Positions 46,262-57,355 of a stretch of DNA of 64,000 nt are shown here, in pieces (within the stretch, counting starts at the first letter, position 1; each line of letters opens with the position of its first letter). The translations under genes and the position numbers were made by a program. The notes under the pieces were generated by a model. That model made no database searches. It was not told the origin of the DNA and saw nothing but the letters and a program-made list of their open reading frames with translations. Origin of the DNA: Cryptomeria japonica (Eukaryota > Streptophyta > Pinopsida > Cupressales > Cupressaceae). Location of the stretch: the NCBI RefSeq assembly GCF_030272615.1, contig NC_081406.1, positions 460,376,072-460,440,071 of the forward strand, written 5' to 3'.

Positions 46262-49200
46262 CATAAAATCTTTTGAGGTGCATGATATTCATTGGATCAT
46301 CCAAAGGTTTGCCTTTAGGAGTAGCCAATTGATAAGCTCCTGATCCATATTTCACTGTGATTACATATGGTCCAAGCCAATTAGGCTCAAACTTGCCTTT
46401 CTTTTCTCTTTCTTGTAGATTTTTCTGATTTTCCATGAGGACAAGATCACCAACTTGGAATTCTCAGGTTCTGAATTTTTTATGATAACTCATGCACAGA
46501 TGATTTTGATGTACCGGGAGATGATTCAAGGCCTTGAGGCGCCTTTCATCTAACAATTATAGCTCTTGTAAGCGGGCAATTCTATATTCTTCCTCTGGTA
46601 GGATGCTTTGCAGCGATACCCTTAGAGACGGGATCTCGATCTCAAGGGGAAGGATGGCTTTGGAACCAAATACTAGGGAATAAGGAGTGGCACCTATGGG
46701 GATGTGGATGGAGGTGCGGTAGGCCCACAATGCAGGATGGATTTGGAGGTGCCAATCACGACCCACTTCATTGACTATCTTTTTGAGGATTTTTATTAGG
46801 GTTTTATTAGAAGCCTCAGCTTGGCCACTGCCTTGGGGGTAATATGGAGTGGAGAAGCGGTTTTGGATGTTGAATTTTTGGCAAAGTTCTTTGACATCCT
46901 GGTTATTAAATTGTTTACCATTATCTGTGATGATAACTTTTGGGATGCCATATCGGCAGATTAGGTAGTTCAGGATGAATTTGGATATTTGCTTGCCGGT
47001 GGTGAAAGTAAGAGGGATAGCCTCTACCCACTTGGTGAAGTATTCGGTGGCGGTGATAATGAATTTATGTTTGTTGGAAGATGAAGGGTGGATTTTCCCA
47101 ATGAGATCGAGCCCCCACTGCGAGAAGGGCCATGGTGTAATGAATGGCTGTAATTCTTGTGATGGTGCATGAATCTTGTCGCCATGCTGCTACCAAGGGA
47201 TGCATTTCTTCACATAATTGTATGCACCTTCTTCCATTTTAGGCCAATAGTATCTTGTTCTCAAAAGTTTTTTAGTCAACGTGAGTCCACTTGAGTGTGC
47301 CCCACAGATACCCTCGTGTAATTCGCGTAATGCCCATTCTGCTTCTTGTTTATCTAAACATCTTAGGAGGGAACCATCAAAATGCCTTTTGAACAAGATG
47401 TCTGCAAGGATGGTGTAACGGGCACATCGGCGGATGAAGGTTTGCTGTTGGGTTTTGGTGAGGTGTGGGGGAATGGTATTGTCTTTGAGGAAAGCGAAGG
47501 TTTCTTGGTACAAAGGGGACTCAGGACCAACAAGAGCACACACCATTTCAGACTCTGGTAGGTCGTATGTCGGTATAAACAATTGCTCGACCAAGAACTC
47601 ACACTTCTGATTGTGTGCTGGCATTTGAAGGAGGGAGCCAATGGTGGCCATTGCATCTGCAACCCCGTTGTTTGTTCATGGGATTTGATCAAACTTGATT
47701 GGCGTGAAATATTGCTTAAGATCTTCAACCATGGTACGGTAGGGAAGGAGTTTATCATCTTTTGTCTAGTATTCATCATTGACTTGTTTTATGATGAGTT
47801 GGGAATCACCATAGACTTGTAAGTCCTTTATTTTCTAGTGGATAGCTAAGCATAAACCTGTGATGAGGGCTTCATATTCTGCTATGTTATTGCTACATGC
47901 AAAGGCTATCTTGTATGATTTGGGGATGCCATCTCCTTGAGGTGTGACAAATAATATTCCTGCCCCTGATCCATTTTGAGTGTAGGAAACATCAAAATAC
48001 AAGTTCCATGTGGAGGATGTGGTAACAGTTATAATGAACTTATCTAGTAATTCTGTGAGAAGAGGATGGTCGCCTGGAAGTGGAGCTTCAGCCAACTGAT
48101 CTGCAATGACTTGTCCCTTGATTACTTTTTTGTCCACATATTCAATGTCAAACTCACTTAAGAGCATGACCCATTTGGTGGTTCTGCCAATGAGAGCAGC
48201 TTTGGACAAGAGATATTTAAGTGGATCAATTTTAGCAATTAATTTGGTCTTATTATTTAGCATATAGTGTCGTAGTTTCTGTGTGTTGAACACTAATGCC
48301 AAACATGCTCTTTCAATGGGGGTGTAATTGAGTTCATATCCTACCAACATCCGACTGATGTAGTAAATGGCATGTTCCTTCCCTTGATCATCTATTTGCG
48401 CCAATAATGCCCCCAATGCCAATGCAGTAGCACATATATACAAAATAAGGGGTTTCCCAGGAGTAGGAGGCATCAATACGGGAGGTGATGCTAGATATTC
48501 TTTTAATTTCTCAAAGGCCTTTTGACATAGGCAATCCCATTTAAATTTTGTGTCTTTACGTAATAGGTGTGCAAATGGATGGCACTTGTCTGCTAGCTGT
48601 GAAATGCCTGACAGACTGGAGTTTTCCCTGGAGACTGTGCATTTGTCTGAGAGTTTTTGGCAGAGGCATTTCCATAATAGCTTTTACCTTTGCGGGATCA
48701 AGCTCGATGCCTCTGCAGGAAACAATGAATCCCAGTAGTTTTCCCGATGTGATGCCAAACACACACTTTTTTGGATTCAGCCGTAGTTTGTATTTTTTCA
48801 ATCTTTCGAAGATCTGTTTTGGAATGGGGCTATGTTCTTGTCTTGTCTTGGATTTTCCTAGCAGATCATCCACATAGTCCTCCATAATTTTGTGGAAGAG
48901 GTCATGAAAAATTGTTTTCATTGCCCATTGATACGTAGCTCCAGCATTTTTAAGGCCAAAAGGCATGACCTGATAATAGAAGGTACCCCATGGTGTTGTG
49001 AATGCAATTTTATGTTGGTCCTCATCTGCTATCCTGATTTGGTTGTATCCAAAAAATGCATCCATTAGCGATAACATTTCATGTCCTGTTGTAAGGTCCA
49101 CAATCATGTCTATATTAGGGAGCGGGAAATCATCTTTAGGACAAGCTATATTTAGATCTCGAAAATCTGTGCAGATGCGGATGCCCCTAGCAGGTTTGCC

Positions 49201-52200
49201 AATAGGTACAATGTTGGAGACCCATTTAGCATAATCTATTGGTTTGATAAATTCTGCGTCTAACAACTTTTGGAGTTTCACCTTGACCAGGAGTGCAATA
49301 TGTGGGTGCATTTCGCGCAATTTTTGTTTTACAGGTTTTGCACCTGGGCGGACAGCGAGATTGTGAACCACTAGGGCAGGGTCCAACCCTAGCATATTGG
49401 AATGGGACCATGCAAAATTGATTTTTACCTCTGTCAGGAAGTTGATGAAGTCTTGTTTCTCGATTTCTGTGAGGGATTTGGCAATGAGCACATTTTTTGG
49501 AATGACCTCGGTGCCCATGTTGATGTTGTCTGTTTCTTCTATCAACAATTTTGATTTGTCTTGTGGAAGGTAACCAATGGTAGGGAGGTCAAATCCCTCA
49601 TCGTCAAGTGCCTTTTCCAAGTTTTCACTTTCAGATACGCCCTTTGTTTTTATTTCTTGTTCATCCAAAGGCACCTCAGGGAGGTTTTTACCTGGGGAAT
49701 CATATCTTTTTCTTTTATTATCTTTTTTGTGGCTAAGGGCATTGACTTGACTACCAAAGTATCCCTTTTCGTGTAGTTGAATACCATCGATTCTACTACA
49801 ATCTTCCATATTTTGCGTTGTTAGGAGAGCAATGAGAGCATTATCGTCGGTGCAGATATCTAAAGTGGGTTTGGCTTGTTGGCCCCAATCAATGAGTTCA
49901 GGATGGACAAGATGTAGCTCATGTGAAGTGGGAGGGGTTACATGGGTGATGTTATTGATGTAAGCATCCAAGAAGATATCTTTCTCATATTCATAAGGCA
50001 TTTTGTGGAATTCCTCTTCGTCAGCACTTTCGATATCCGAAGAAGGACTAGAAGGGGCACCAGCAATAGTAATCTTAGGCACCGGGTTGTACCCCAAGCC
50101 TCTATTGTATCTGTAGGAGATAGGATTTATGGGTGTTTTTCTTCCTTTATCCTCTGGTCCTAGGTCATGTCCTTTGTAACCCATTTTTTCAACTATGGCA
50201 GATGCTTTTGGGTACATTTCTTTGGATATTCTTGTTGGATCTTCATCTTCTTCCCGATATAGCCATGAAGAGATATCTGCTTCGAGGCTCTTGTTATCAA
50301 GTGGGCCCCATTGCTAGAAGGTAGTGTTTTGGCATTGCATGACTGGTTTTGGGTCCTTTTTTATCTCTTTTGGTTTGCCAAATGACTTAGGAGAGAGAGG
50401 GAGGCTGCCTATTAATAAGACGTCCTCCAATTTGTATTCTCCATAGCCATTGTCCAAGATCTTGATTTGATTATCTGGTTGGGATGATGTGGAGGCAACA
50501 TTTGATGTGTTAGATGGAGGCATTGGCGAGGGTCTATTTAGTGGGCAATGATACGGATGCTTCCCCTCTAATAGTTTGCAATATTGAAAAGGTTGGGGAT
50601 CACCTTTGATAGTGATCTCTCTTCCATTATAGGGGAATTTGATGCATTGGTGATAGGTGGAGGGTATGACCTGCAAGGAATGAATCCATGGCCTCTTGAG
50701 GAGAATGTTGTAGGGGAGATCAAGATCTAGTACTTAGAAAGGGGTTTCAATTGTAATGGGGCCCACTTGAAGAGGTAAGGTGATCATGCCCTTCGAAATT
50801 CTTTCTACATCATCATATGCCTTTATTGTGATCCTTCCTGATGTGTCTATCAGATCCTCAGAAAGTCCCAATTGTTTTATTAATTTGTATGTACATAGAT
50901 TAAGCCCAGATCCACTGTCTATCAAGATACGTTTGACCTTGTGCTTGTGGATGAGAGCTTCGATGTGCAAAGGTTTGTTATGGTCTTCATCTATGGGAGC
51001 ATCTTTGGACTTAAATACAATGTGTTGCTGGGCAACAAGGTTTCCAATGAGGGCTTGGAATTGGGTGGCATTGATGTTATCTGGAACGCATGATTGGAGA
51101 AGGGCTTGTTCCAAAATTTCTTTATGGACCGGGGAGGTCTTGAGAAGTTCCAAAATGGAGATCTGTGCGGGTGTCTTCCCAAGTTGATCAAGGAGGTCAT
51201 ATCAGCGGGTGGAAGACATGGGTGGGGGGTTTGGTGGGGGAGGGACTCCTTGGATGGTGACTTTACCTTGACATGTAGTTGCATTGCAGTCATTCTGGAA
51301 ATGGGAGGTGGAAGGCATGGCACCCTGAATGACTATCCTAGCAGGATTTGGTTTTCTTTGGGAAGAAGGAGAATTGACTCCCTGGATGGTTATGACATTG
51401 ACATGATTGTTTACAGGTTTAATGCGACCTACTAAAAAATCAAAACCAGTTATGTGATTAGCATAGTCATAATCCATTGCGTTAGATGATGAGCCTTTTC
51501 CTTTATCATGATTCGGGAAGGGTTCCTGGTACATTTTGAGTTTGTCATTGTTATTACCAGGTTTTGCATTTGCTACTTCAATCTTACCTCTATCAATGAG
51601 ATCTTGTATGTAGGTCTTCAGTTTCATACACTTTCATGTATCATGTCCCTTGATACAATGGTATTCACAATACTCATTTTCATTATACCATCTTGGTTTA
51701 GGTTGATTGGGGTCAAATGGGCGAGTGATTGGAGAAACCACTACACCTACTTGGACACGTTTTTGAAACACCACTTCAATAGGCTCAGCTAGAGGAGTGA
51801 AATCTCTTGGAGTCCTTTTATTCGATCGGGGTGGTCATCCCAAGATTGAGACATTGTTGTGAGGTTTTTTGGATTGATTTTGGTTGTTAAATTGATGATT
51901 CTTGGTGGTGGATTTTGGGGGAGCAGCCACAGTTTGGACTCGCTTTGCATCAGTTATGCCATCATTGACCACATTTTTATTTTTGGACCAGGATTTTGGC
52001 TTGTCATTATAAAAAGAGGAAGAACTTTGTGTTGATTTCTAGTAATGTTTCAAGGTTCCTTCCTCCAACAAGACATGTTCAATGGTGAGGCCCTTATCTT
52101 TCAATTTTTGGAAGGATTTGATACATTGAGATATTAAAGGTCTTGAAAGTTTAGGCACCAAGTTCTTTTGGAATAATTCAATTTGATGTTGTTTTGGCAT

Positions 52201-53469
52201 GTCCCACTAGAATTTCTTGATAAGATGTCGCCATCTTTGTAGGAAATTGGCGAAGGTTTCTCCAGGCCTTTGTTTTGTATTACATAGGTCCATTATAGAA
52301 ACATCATTACCCATGTTGTATGCATAGTGGGCCACAAATTTTTCTACCAAGTCTGGAAAAGAGACAATGGAACCTCATGGTAGAGATGAGAACGATGCCA
52401 GGGCGTCTCCTGTGAGACTCTTGGGAAAGAGTCTGCGAAGATAAAGGTCACTATAGGAGACTTCTTGGCATAAGATGTGGAATTCTCAAACATGATCGTG
52501 GGGGTCTCCTTTGCCTTCATACTTGGTGAATTTAGGAATCTCAAATCCCGGGGGATATGGTGCAACTGATATAGACAGATCGTAAGGACAAGGGCAAAAC
52601 TCTTCGAATGAGTAAGTTTTTCTTTTATTAGTCTTTTGTTTCATGTCCTCGATGATATTCTTCATGTCTTGAATTTCCTTGATGAGGTCTTGTTGTGGAC
52701 TTTGATATTGATGAATTGTATTTGCCCCAAGAATTGGATGAACCAAAGAAGGTGCACCACCACCAATATATTGATATGATGAGGAGGTGGGAATGTGGGA
52801 TGTGATGACCGATGTTGCTGGGGTTTGAGAGATAGTTGGTTGTAGTCCGCCAACTATTGTGACAGGATTGAATATCGCCCAGATAAAATTTGCAACATTG
52901 TTGGGAGGAAGGGAAGTTTGTGGAATAGAAATTTGTGGTTGAAAAGAAGGAGGTGGTATTGAAGTTTGTTGGAGAATGGATGAGATCGGATTTGATAGTG
53001 GTATAGATGGTAAGGAGGAAGAAGGTGGGATGGAGACCACAGTGGGAGGTACCATGAGTGGCATTGATTGAGCTTGGATGATTGATGGGGCTGCAATTGA
53101 TTGAGTTTGAATAGTAGGTGCAGCACTTTGTGTGGGAGTGAGGCCTCCTTGTGGTTGTTGGGTGAGAGCGGATCTATTAAAAGGTGGAAGTTGAGCTCCA
53201 TGTTCAAGGAGAGTTTTCAGAAGTGTAGTAGGATTGTGTTTAATAAGCTTTTCCATCATCTCTTGGTTATAAGAATCTGCTAGGAAAGTTTGCACTTCCG
53301 GAAAAAGTTCATCTTGGTTAACCATGTCAAGATTTTGACTTTGATCTTGATCGCTAGGTTGCCCACTTTGTGTATGATCTTGTGTGGGATCTTCATATAG
53401 GACATCAATGTCCGGCATGCCATATTGTTGTTCAACCATCTTTTTCCTTTGGGATCGAGTTGTGACCAT
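46262..53469 (-). pseudogene. gag-pol: Tat gag-pol polyprotein gene, decayed
   Basis: From ATG 53469, in order. Gln/Pro-rich gag, ending in a zinc knuckle (EYCEYHCIKGHDT*KC, near 51640). Protease ILIDSGSGLNLCT (near 50920), where DSG is intact. RT (about 49480-48590) with DFRDLNIACPKDDFPLP and the catalytic YVDDLLG. A first RNase H whose leading Asp position is altered (YICATALALGALL). A second RNase H (about 48040-47640) with Asp/Glu/Asp/Asp in FDVS, EYEAL, GDSQL and ADAM. Integrase with HHCC, DDE (LDLIG, ITDNGKQF, GQAEASN) and a KFEPNWLGPYVI end (46262-46500). Frame 0 shifts to frame 2 near 48600, and another single-base deletion lies in integrase near 46880. Stops include several that fit CGA to TGA. 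The double RNase H marks the Tat lineage. Known role: replication and integration of the element. Confidence 0.88.
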
Positions 53470-53480
53470 ACACGATATTT

Positions 53481-53935
53481 GTGATGAAAAGACATAGGAA
53501 AAATGTGATGAAAGGACTTAAGAAATTTGTGATGAAAGGATTTAAGAAATTTGAGGATGAAAGGACTTAAGAAATTTGTGATGAAAGGATTTCAGAAATT
53601 TGAGGATGAAAGGACTTAAGAAATTTATGATGAAAGGATTTAAGAAATTTGAGGATGAAAGGACTTAAGAAATTTGTGATGAAAGTATTTAAGAATTTTG
53701 AGGATGAAAAGACTTGAGAAATTTGTGATGAAAGGATTTGAGAAATTTCAGGATGAAAAGAGTTGAGAAATTTGTGATGAAAGGATTTAAGAAATTTGTG
53801 ATGAAAGGACCTGAGAAATTTGTGATGAAAGGATTTAAGAAAATTGAGGATGAAAGGATTTGAGAAATTTGTGATGAAAGGATTTAAGAAAATTGAGGAT
53901 GAAAGGATTTAAGAAATTTGAGGATGATTGATGAA
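53481..53935. repeat. Tandem array, about 24.5-bp unit, about 18 copies (Tat leader)
   Basis: Units of gatgaaagga, tttaagaaatttg(t/a), alternating gtgatgaaag and gaggatgaaag. It lies directly upstream of the gag ATG on the minus strand, in the 5' leader. Confidence 0.9.
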
Positions 53936-54117
53936 GAAGGTATGGTAGTGATGGTTTAGAAGAAACTTGATAACTAGTGTCTCTGACATGAATACGACTT
54001 AATAGAGGATCGATTTGAATGGCAAGTTGTATGAAGGGATATGACCACCCTGATTTGGACGATAGTTGGTGTTTCAAAGGAAAAAATTGAATGTTGATGG
54101 AGATGACGGACTCTTAG

Positions 54118-55230
54118 TGAAGAGGGGAAAATAGATTTGAAAGGTAAACTGATCAAAACATAACGAAATAAAAATGCAGAATGCTAAAATATCATTAAAA
54201 GACCATTTCACCTTGCTATTTTACCTTCTCCTTCGGATTGAGCTTGATGAAGTGAAGGCGCCCCTTGATAATGCTCCACTTGATGTGCTCCTTTGATTGA
54301 TGGATGTGGATGGCTCTCCAATGTTGTGCACAAATGGAATGGATTTGAAAAATGATAAAAATGAGATGATCAAGTTGCCAAGAGGATTTCCTGGGCTCAA
54401 AAGGGCAGCATAAACTTACTAGATTTCGAGATGGTTTGAATGAAGGGATGGAACCATATTTTATAGGAAGAGGAGAGGAAAACGGATGGTTAGGATGAAT
54501 TCAAGATAAAGGGATAAGATTTACTTGTGAGCTCACACAAGGTCCAAGAGAGGTTGTGGAGACCAAGAAATATGCCTTAAAGGCATTTCGTATCTCCACA
54601 CTCTACAAGATGCATTCGAGGAATTAAAAATTCTCCAAAAACGGATATTATGGGGATTAGAAGAATAAAAAGGAATTAAAAATTCCTTGGGAGAGGGAAA
54701 TGCCTAGAGGAATGTGAGATTTCGAAAATCTTACATTCATCTAGAAAAAGAGCACTTAAAGCTAGTGGCTGGATGAAAGGACAAAGAGTTGACTTTGTGG
54801 CTAATCATGATGATTAGCCATTAATGACTCATTAGGAGGGGGATTAGAGGAAATGTTAGGTGGGATTTATATTTGTAGGAGAATTTGACTAGGAGAGAGA
54901 ATGAGTGGAGGGAATAAAAAATTAGAAGAATAATGTTAAGTGAGTTTAGGGAGTTTCTAGAAGAATTTATTAGGTTAATGATTAATTCAGAAGATGATTT
55001 GTAGGAACTAATTAATTGGAATTAATTAGCTAAGAGGAAGATTTGTGATGATTTGATTTTTTAGAAGAATAAAGAAAGGGATTGATTTATTAAATAAATC
55101 AATCATATGATATAGTGACAATATTAATTTTATTTAATTAATATTGAGAAGAGTTTTAATTAACATAATTAATTAATTAATTATGTGAGGAATTAAAAAT
55201 AATTAAAATAATTATTTTTAAATGTCTACA
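54118..55230 (-). repeat. Tat element 5' LTR
   Basis: 1113 bp, matching 42981-44091 with scattered differences. TATA-like at 54458-54465. The sequence just inside (minus strand CTAAGAGTCCGTCATC) shows no primer site that I recognise. Confidence 0.9.
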
Positions 55231-56787
55231 CTTAGCTTCTCTCTTATGCTTATGAAAAATGGGACGGACAGAGTTTTGATGCAATTTTGGACTTTGTGTG
55301 GGTAATGACTTGGACAATTGTTTGTGTCTTGACAAATGTTTTTGCAAAGTGTTTGGGGATAGTGATGTGTTTTTAGTCTACTGTTGGCAAGTATGTATCA
55401 AACAAAGAAAACACAGTGATCAAATGCATAATATATCAAAGACACTCATGCTCATATACAACATTCTTAAGGCTGGCAAGGACAATAGTCATTGAATCCC
55501 AATTGGTTTCCCATCTATGCTTACCTAGAGCGGACACTTAGATGCTTGACCCCATTGGCTCCCCTCCACGACACTCACTTCTCGGGGCAGCCAAGCATCA
55601 ATTCCCATGAAAACTCCTTATGGCGAACTTTGTGTCTCTACTAAGGGTCGTAAGAATATGGCCCGCTTCAGAGGTCCGACCTCCTGCACCAATGACTAGA
55701 AGGTTTTTGGCCACTATGAACAAGGTGTTTAGTAAGTCTTCCCGTTAGGAGCTACCCTTCGAAGTTACGCAAGCGCAATTGAGGCCTATAGCCCAACGAA
55801 GCAACAAGAACTTAGTAGTCACGCAAGCGTGATTGAGATCTCTAGGATCCTACTATGCACCCAAAGTGAGAGTGAACTCTCATATAGCCCCAACCATTAA
55901 CCCTTTCGTAGTCAATGGCCTATTTATTATAGTGAGTTGGGAACCCCAGGTCTGGGTGTACTCACTCGGGTCGTTCCCCTCTTACCTTCTCAAAGAGCAA
56001 GTTGGGAGGGTAGGCCCACTAGAGGTAAACACACAATCAAACAAGAAAAGGTTGGAGGGTCTGGATTTCTGATCGTCTAGTAAGACGAGAGAATACTTTC
56101 CTACCTTTACGCTTTTCTTAAAGACACATAAGATAATGGTTCATTACATTTTAATTAATATCTAGGTGCCTAATTTAAATAAATGCACAATATTTGGTTG
56201 AATCAACTAGGCAACCTACAAAACCACTTGATTAGTAGTTTGAAAAATGGAGTCTTCAAAAAGCATCCTGCAAAACAACTCGATTAGTAGTTTGGAAAAA
56301 GAGAGTCTTCAACAAGCATCCTACAAAAAACAACAAAATGACAAAAATATTAATTTTTTTTTATTTTTTGGGAATGAATAGAAAAATATAAATAAAAACT
56401 TTTTTACTAATGACAAATGTGGATTTGAAGAAAACTTTGATGGGTAAATGGGGTTTGACTAGGTTTTTGCCACTTTCCAATGGATAGGCAAGCGAAAAAT
56501 GGGGATTTTGGAGGAGAGATGAAGGAATGGGAAAACTTGTCCAAGAGGGACAAAGAAGCAAAAGTTGGAGATGGATAATATGAGAAAAATTTGGAGGTGA
56601 TTGGATACAAGGGGAAGGAGTTATGACAAACCCTAAAAATAGAGAAATATGAGATTTTGGGCTTCAAAAAGTACATTTTTTGGATAAGGCCTCCAAGGAA
56701 GGAAATGTGGAAAATGGCAATGCGGAGAATCTGGTGAAGTTTGGATGAAAACGGAGTCGAGATAAAGAAGATATGGCAAAAGAATAG
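55231..56787. other. About 1.56 kb of unassigned sequence
   Basis: No domain motif. It starts with cttagcttctctcttatgct, whose reverse complement is purine-rich and abuts TGTAGACA, like a degenerate polypurine tract. It may therefore be the 3' internal end of a second Tat element sharing the LTR. A direct duplication of about 55 bp (cgattagtagtttg...agtcttcaa) lies at 56222-56330. The stretch 55500-55990 is GC-richer and looks like non-coding element DNA. Confidence 0.4.
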
Positions 56788-56900
56788 AATTTAACAGAGC
56801 AAACAGAAACCCTAGATTTAACAAAGCAGACAGAAACCCTGGATTTAACAGAGCAGACAGAAACCCTGGATTTAACAGAGCAGACAGAAACCCTAGATTT
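56788..56900. repeat. Tandem array, 27-bp unit, about 4 copies
   Basis: Unit: aaaccctggatttaacagag then cagacag; four successive copies, the first diverged. It abuts the start of the satellite-related segment. Confidence 0.88.
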
Positions 56901-57355
56901 TTGACCTATACTGCCTCTCGCTTTCCATTTTCAGTCATGTTGGCTTCTTTTCTTCCCTATTATTGTTTTGAGGTTCCATTTTGACCTCTTCTTTAACCCC
57001 ATAGTGTCGCATTCATTCCTTCTCCGTCCGATGACCTGCTTTGACCCAATTCACCTATTACTGCTTGGTTTTATCTAGTATGACCTAATTTTCCAATCTT
57101 TGCTCAAATCTTTCCATTTTTTTTCTGAAACTTCCCAATTCTTTCTAAATTCACCTATTTTGACCAAAATTGACTTAATTTTACCTAATTAAGGCCTTTG
57201 AGCATCAGGTTGACTAATTGCCCTTTTAGGTTTAATTAACTCTTTAATTAATTAAGCTTCTTCTTACTAATTCTTCTTGTTTAAATCTTTCATCATTTAA
57301 TCAAACATCTCCCTTTATAATAATAACTAAATAATATTAAATAATTTAATTAATT
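56899..57355. repeat. Satellite-flanking segment, duplicated at 41786-42234
   Basis: About 457 bp ahead of the first satellite unit. It is not found between later units but is present ahead of the detached satellite copy at 41786-42980. It is the natural left border of the array. Confidence 0.8.

Larger units (their letters stand above)
42981..55230 (-). mobile_element. Tat-lineage Ty3/gypsy retrotransposon, both LTRs, decayed
   Basis: The 12.25-kb minus-strand element has a 3' LTR at 42981-44091 (1111 bp) and a 5' LTR at 54118-55230 (1113 bp), both TGTAGACA...CTCTTCA on the minus strand. The polypurine tract is at 44092-44108. gag-pol (53469-46262) has gag, protease, RT, RNase H, a second RNase H and integrase in Tat order. 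Two tandem arrays lie in the leader and in the 3' region. Flanks are tttcc (left) and cttag (right), so there is no TSD. The right flank is also not the continuation of the satellite found on the left. This indicates rearrangement or recombination between elements after insertion. Confidence 0.88.

Noticed and set aside
56805-56895. Telomere-like aaaccct words
   Set aside because: They occur once per 27-bp repeat unit and are not tandem heptamers, so they are not an interstitial telomere.
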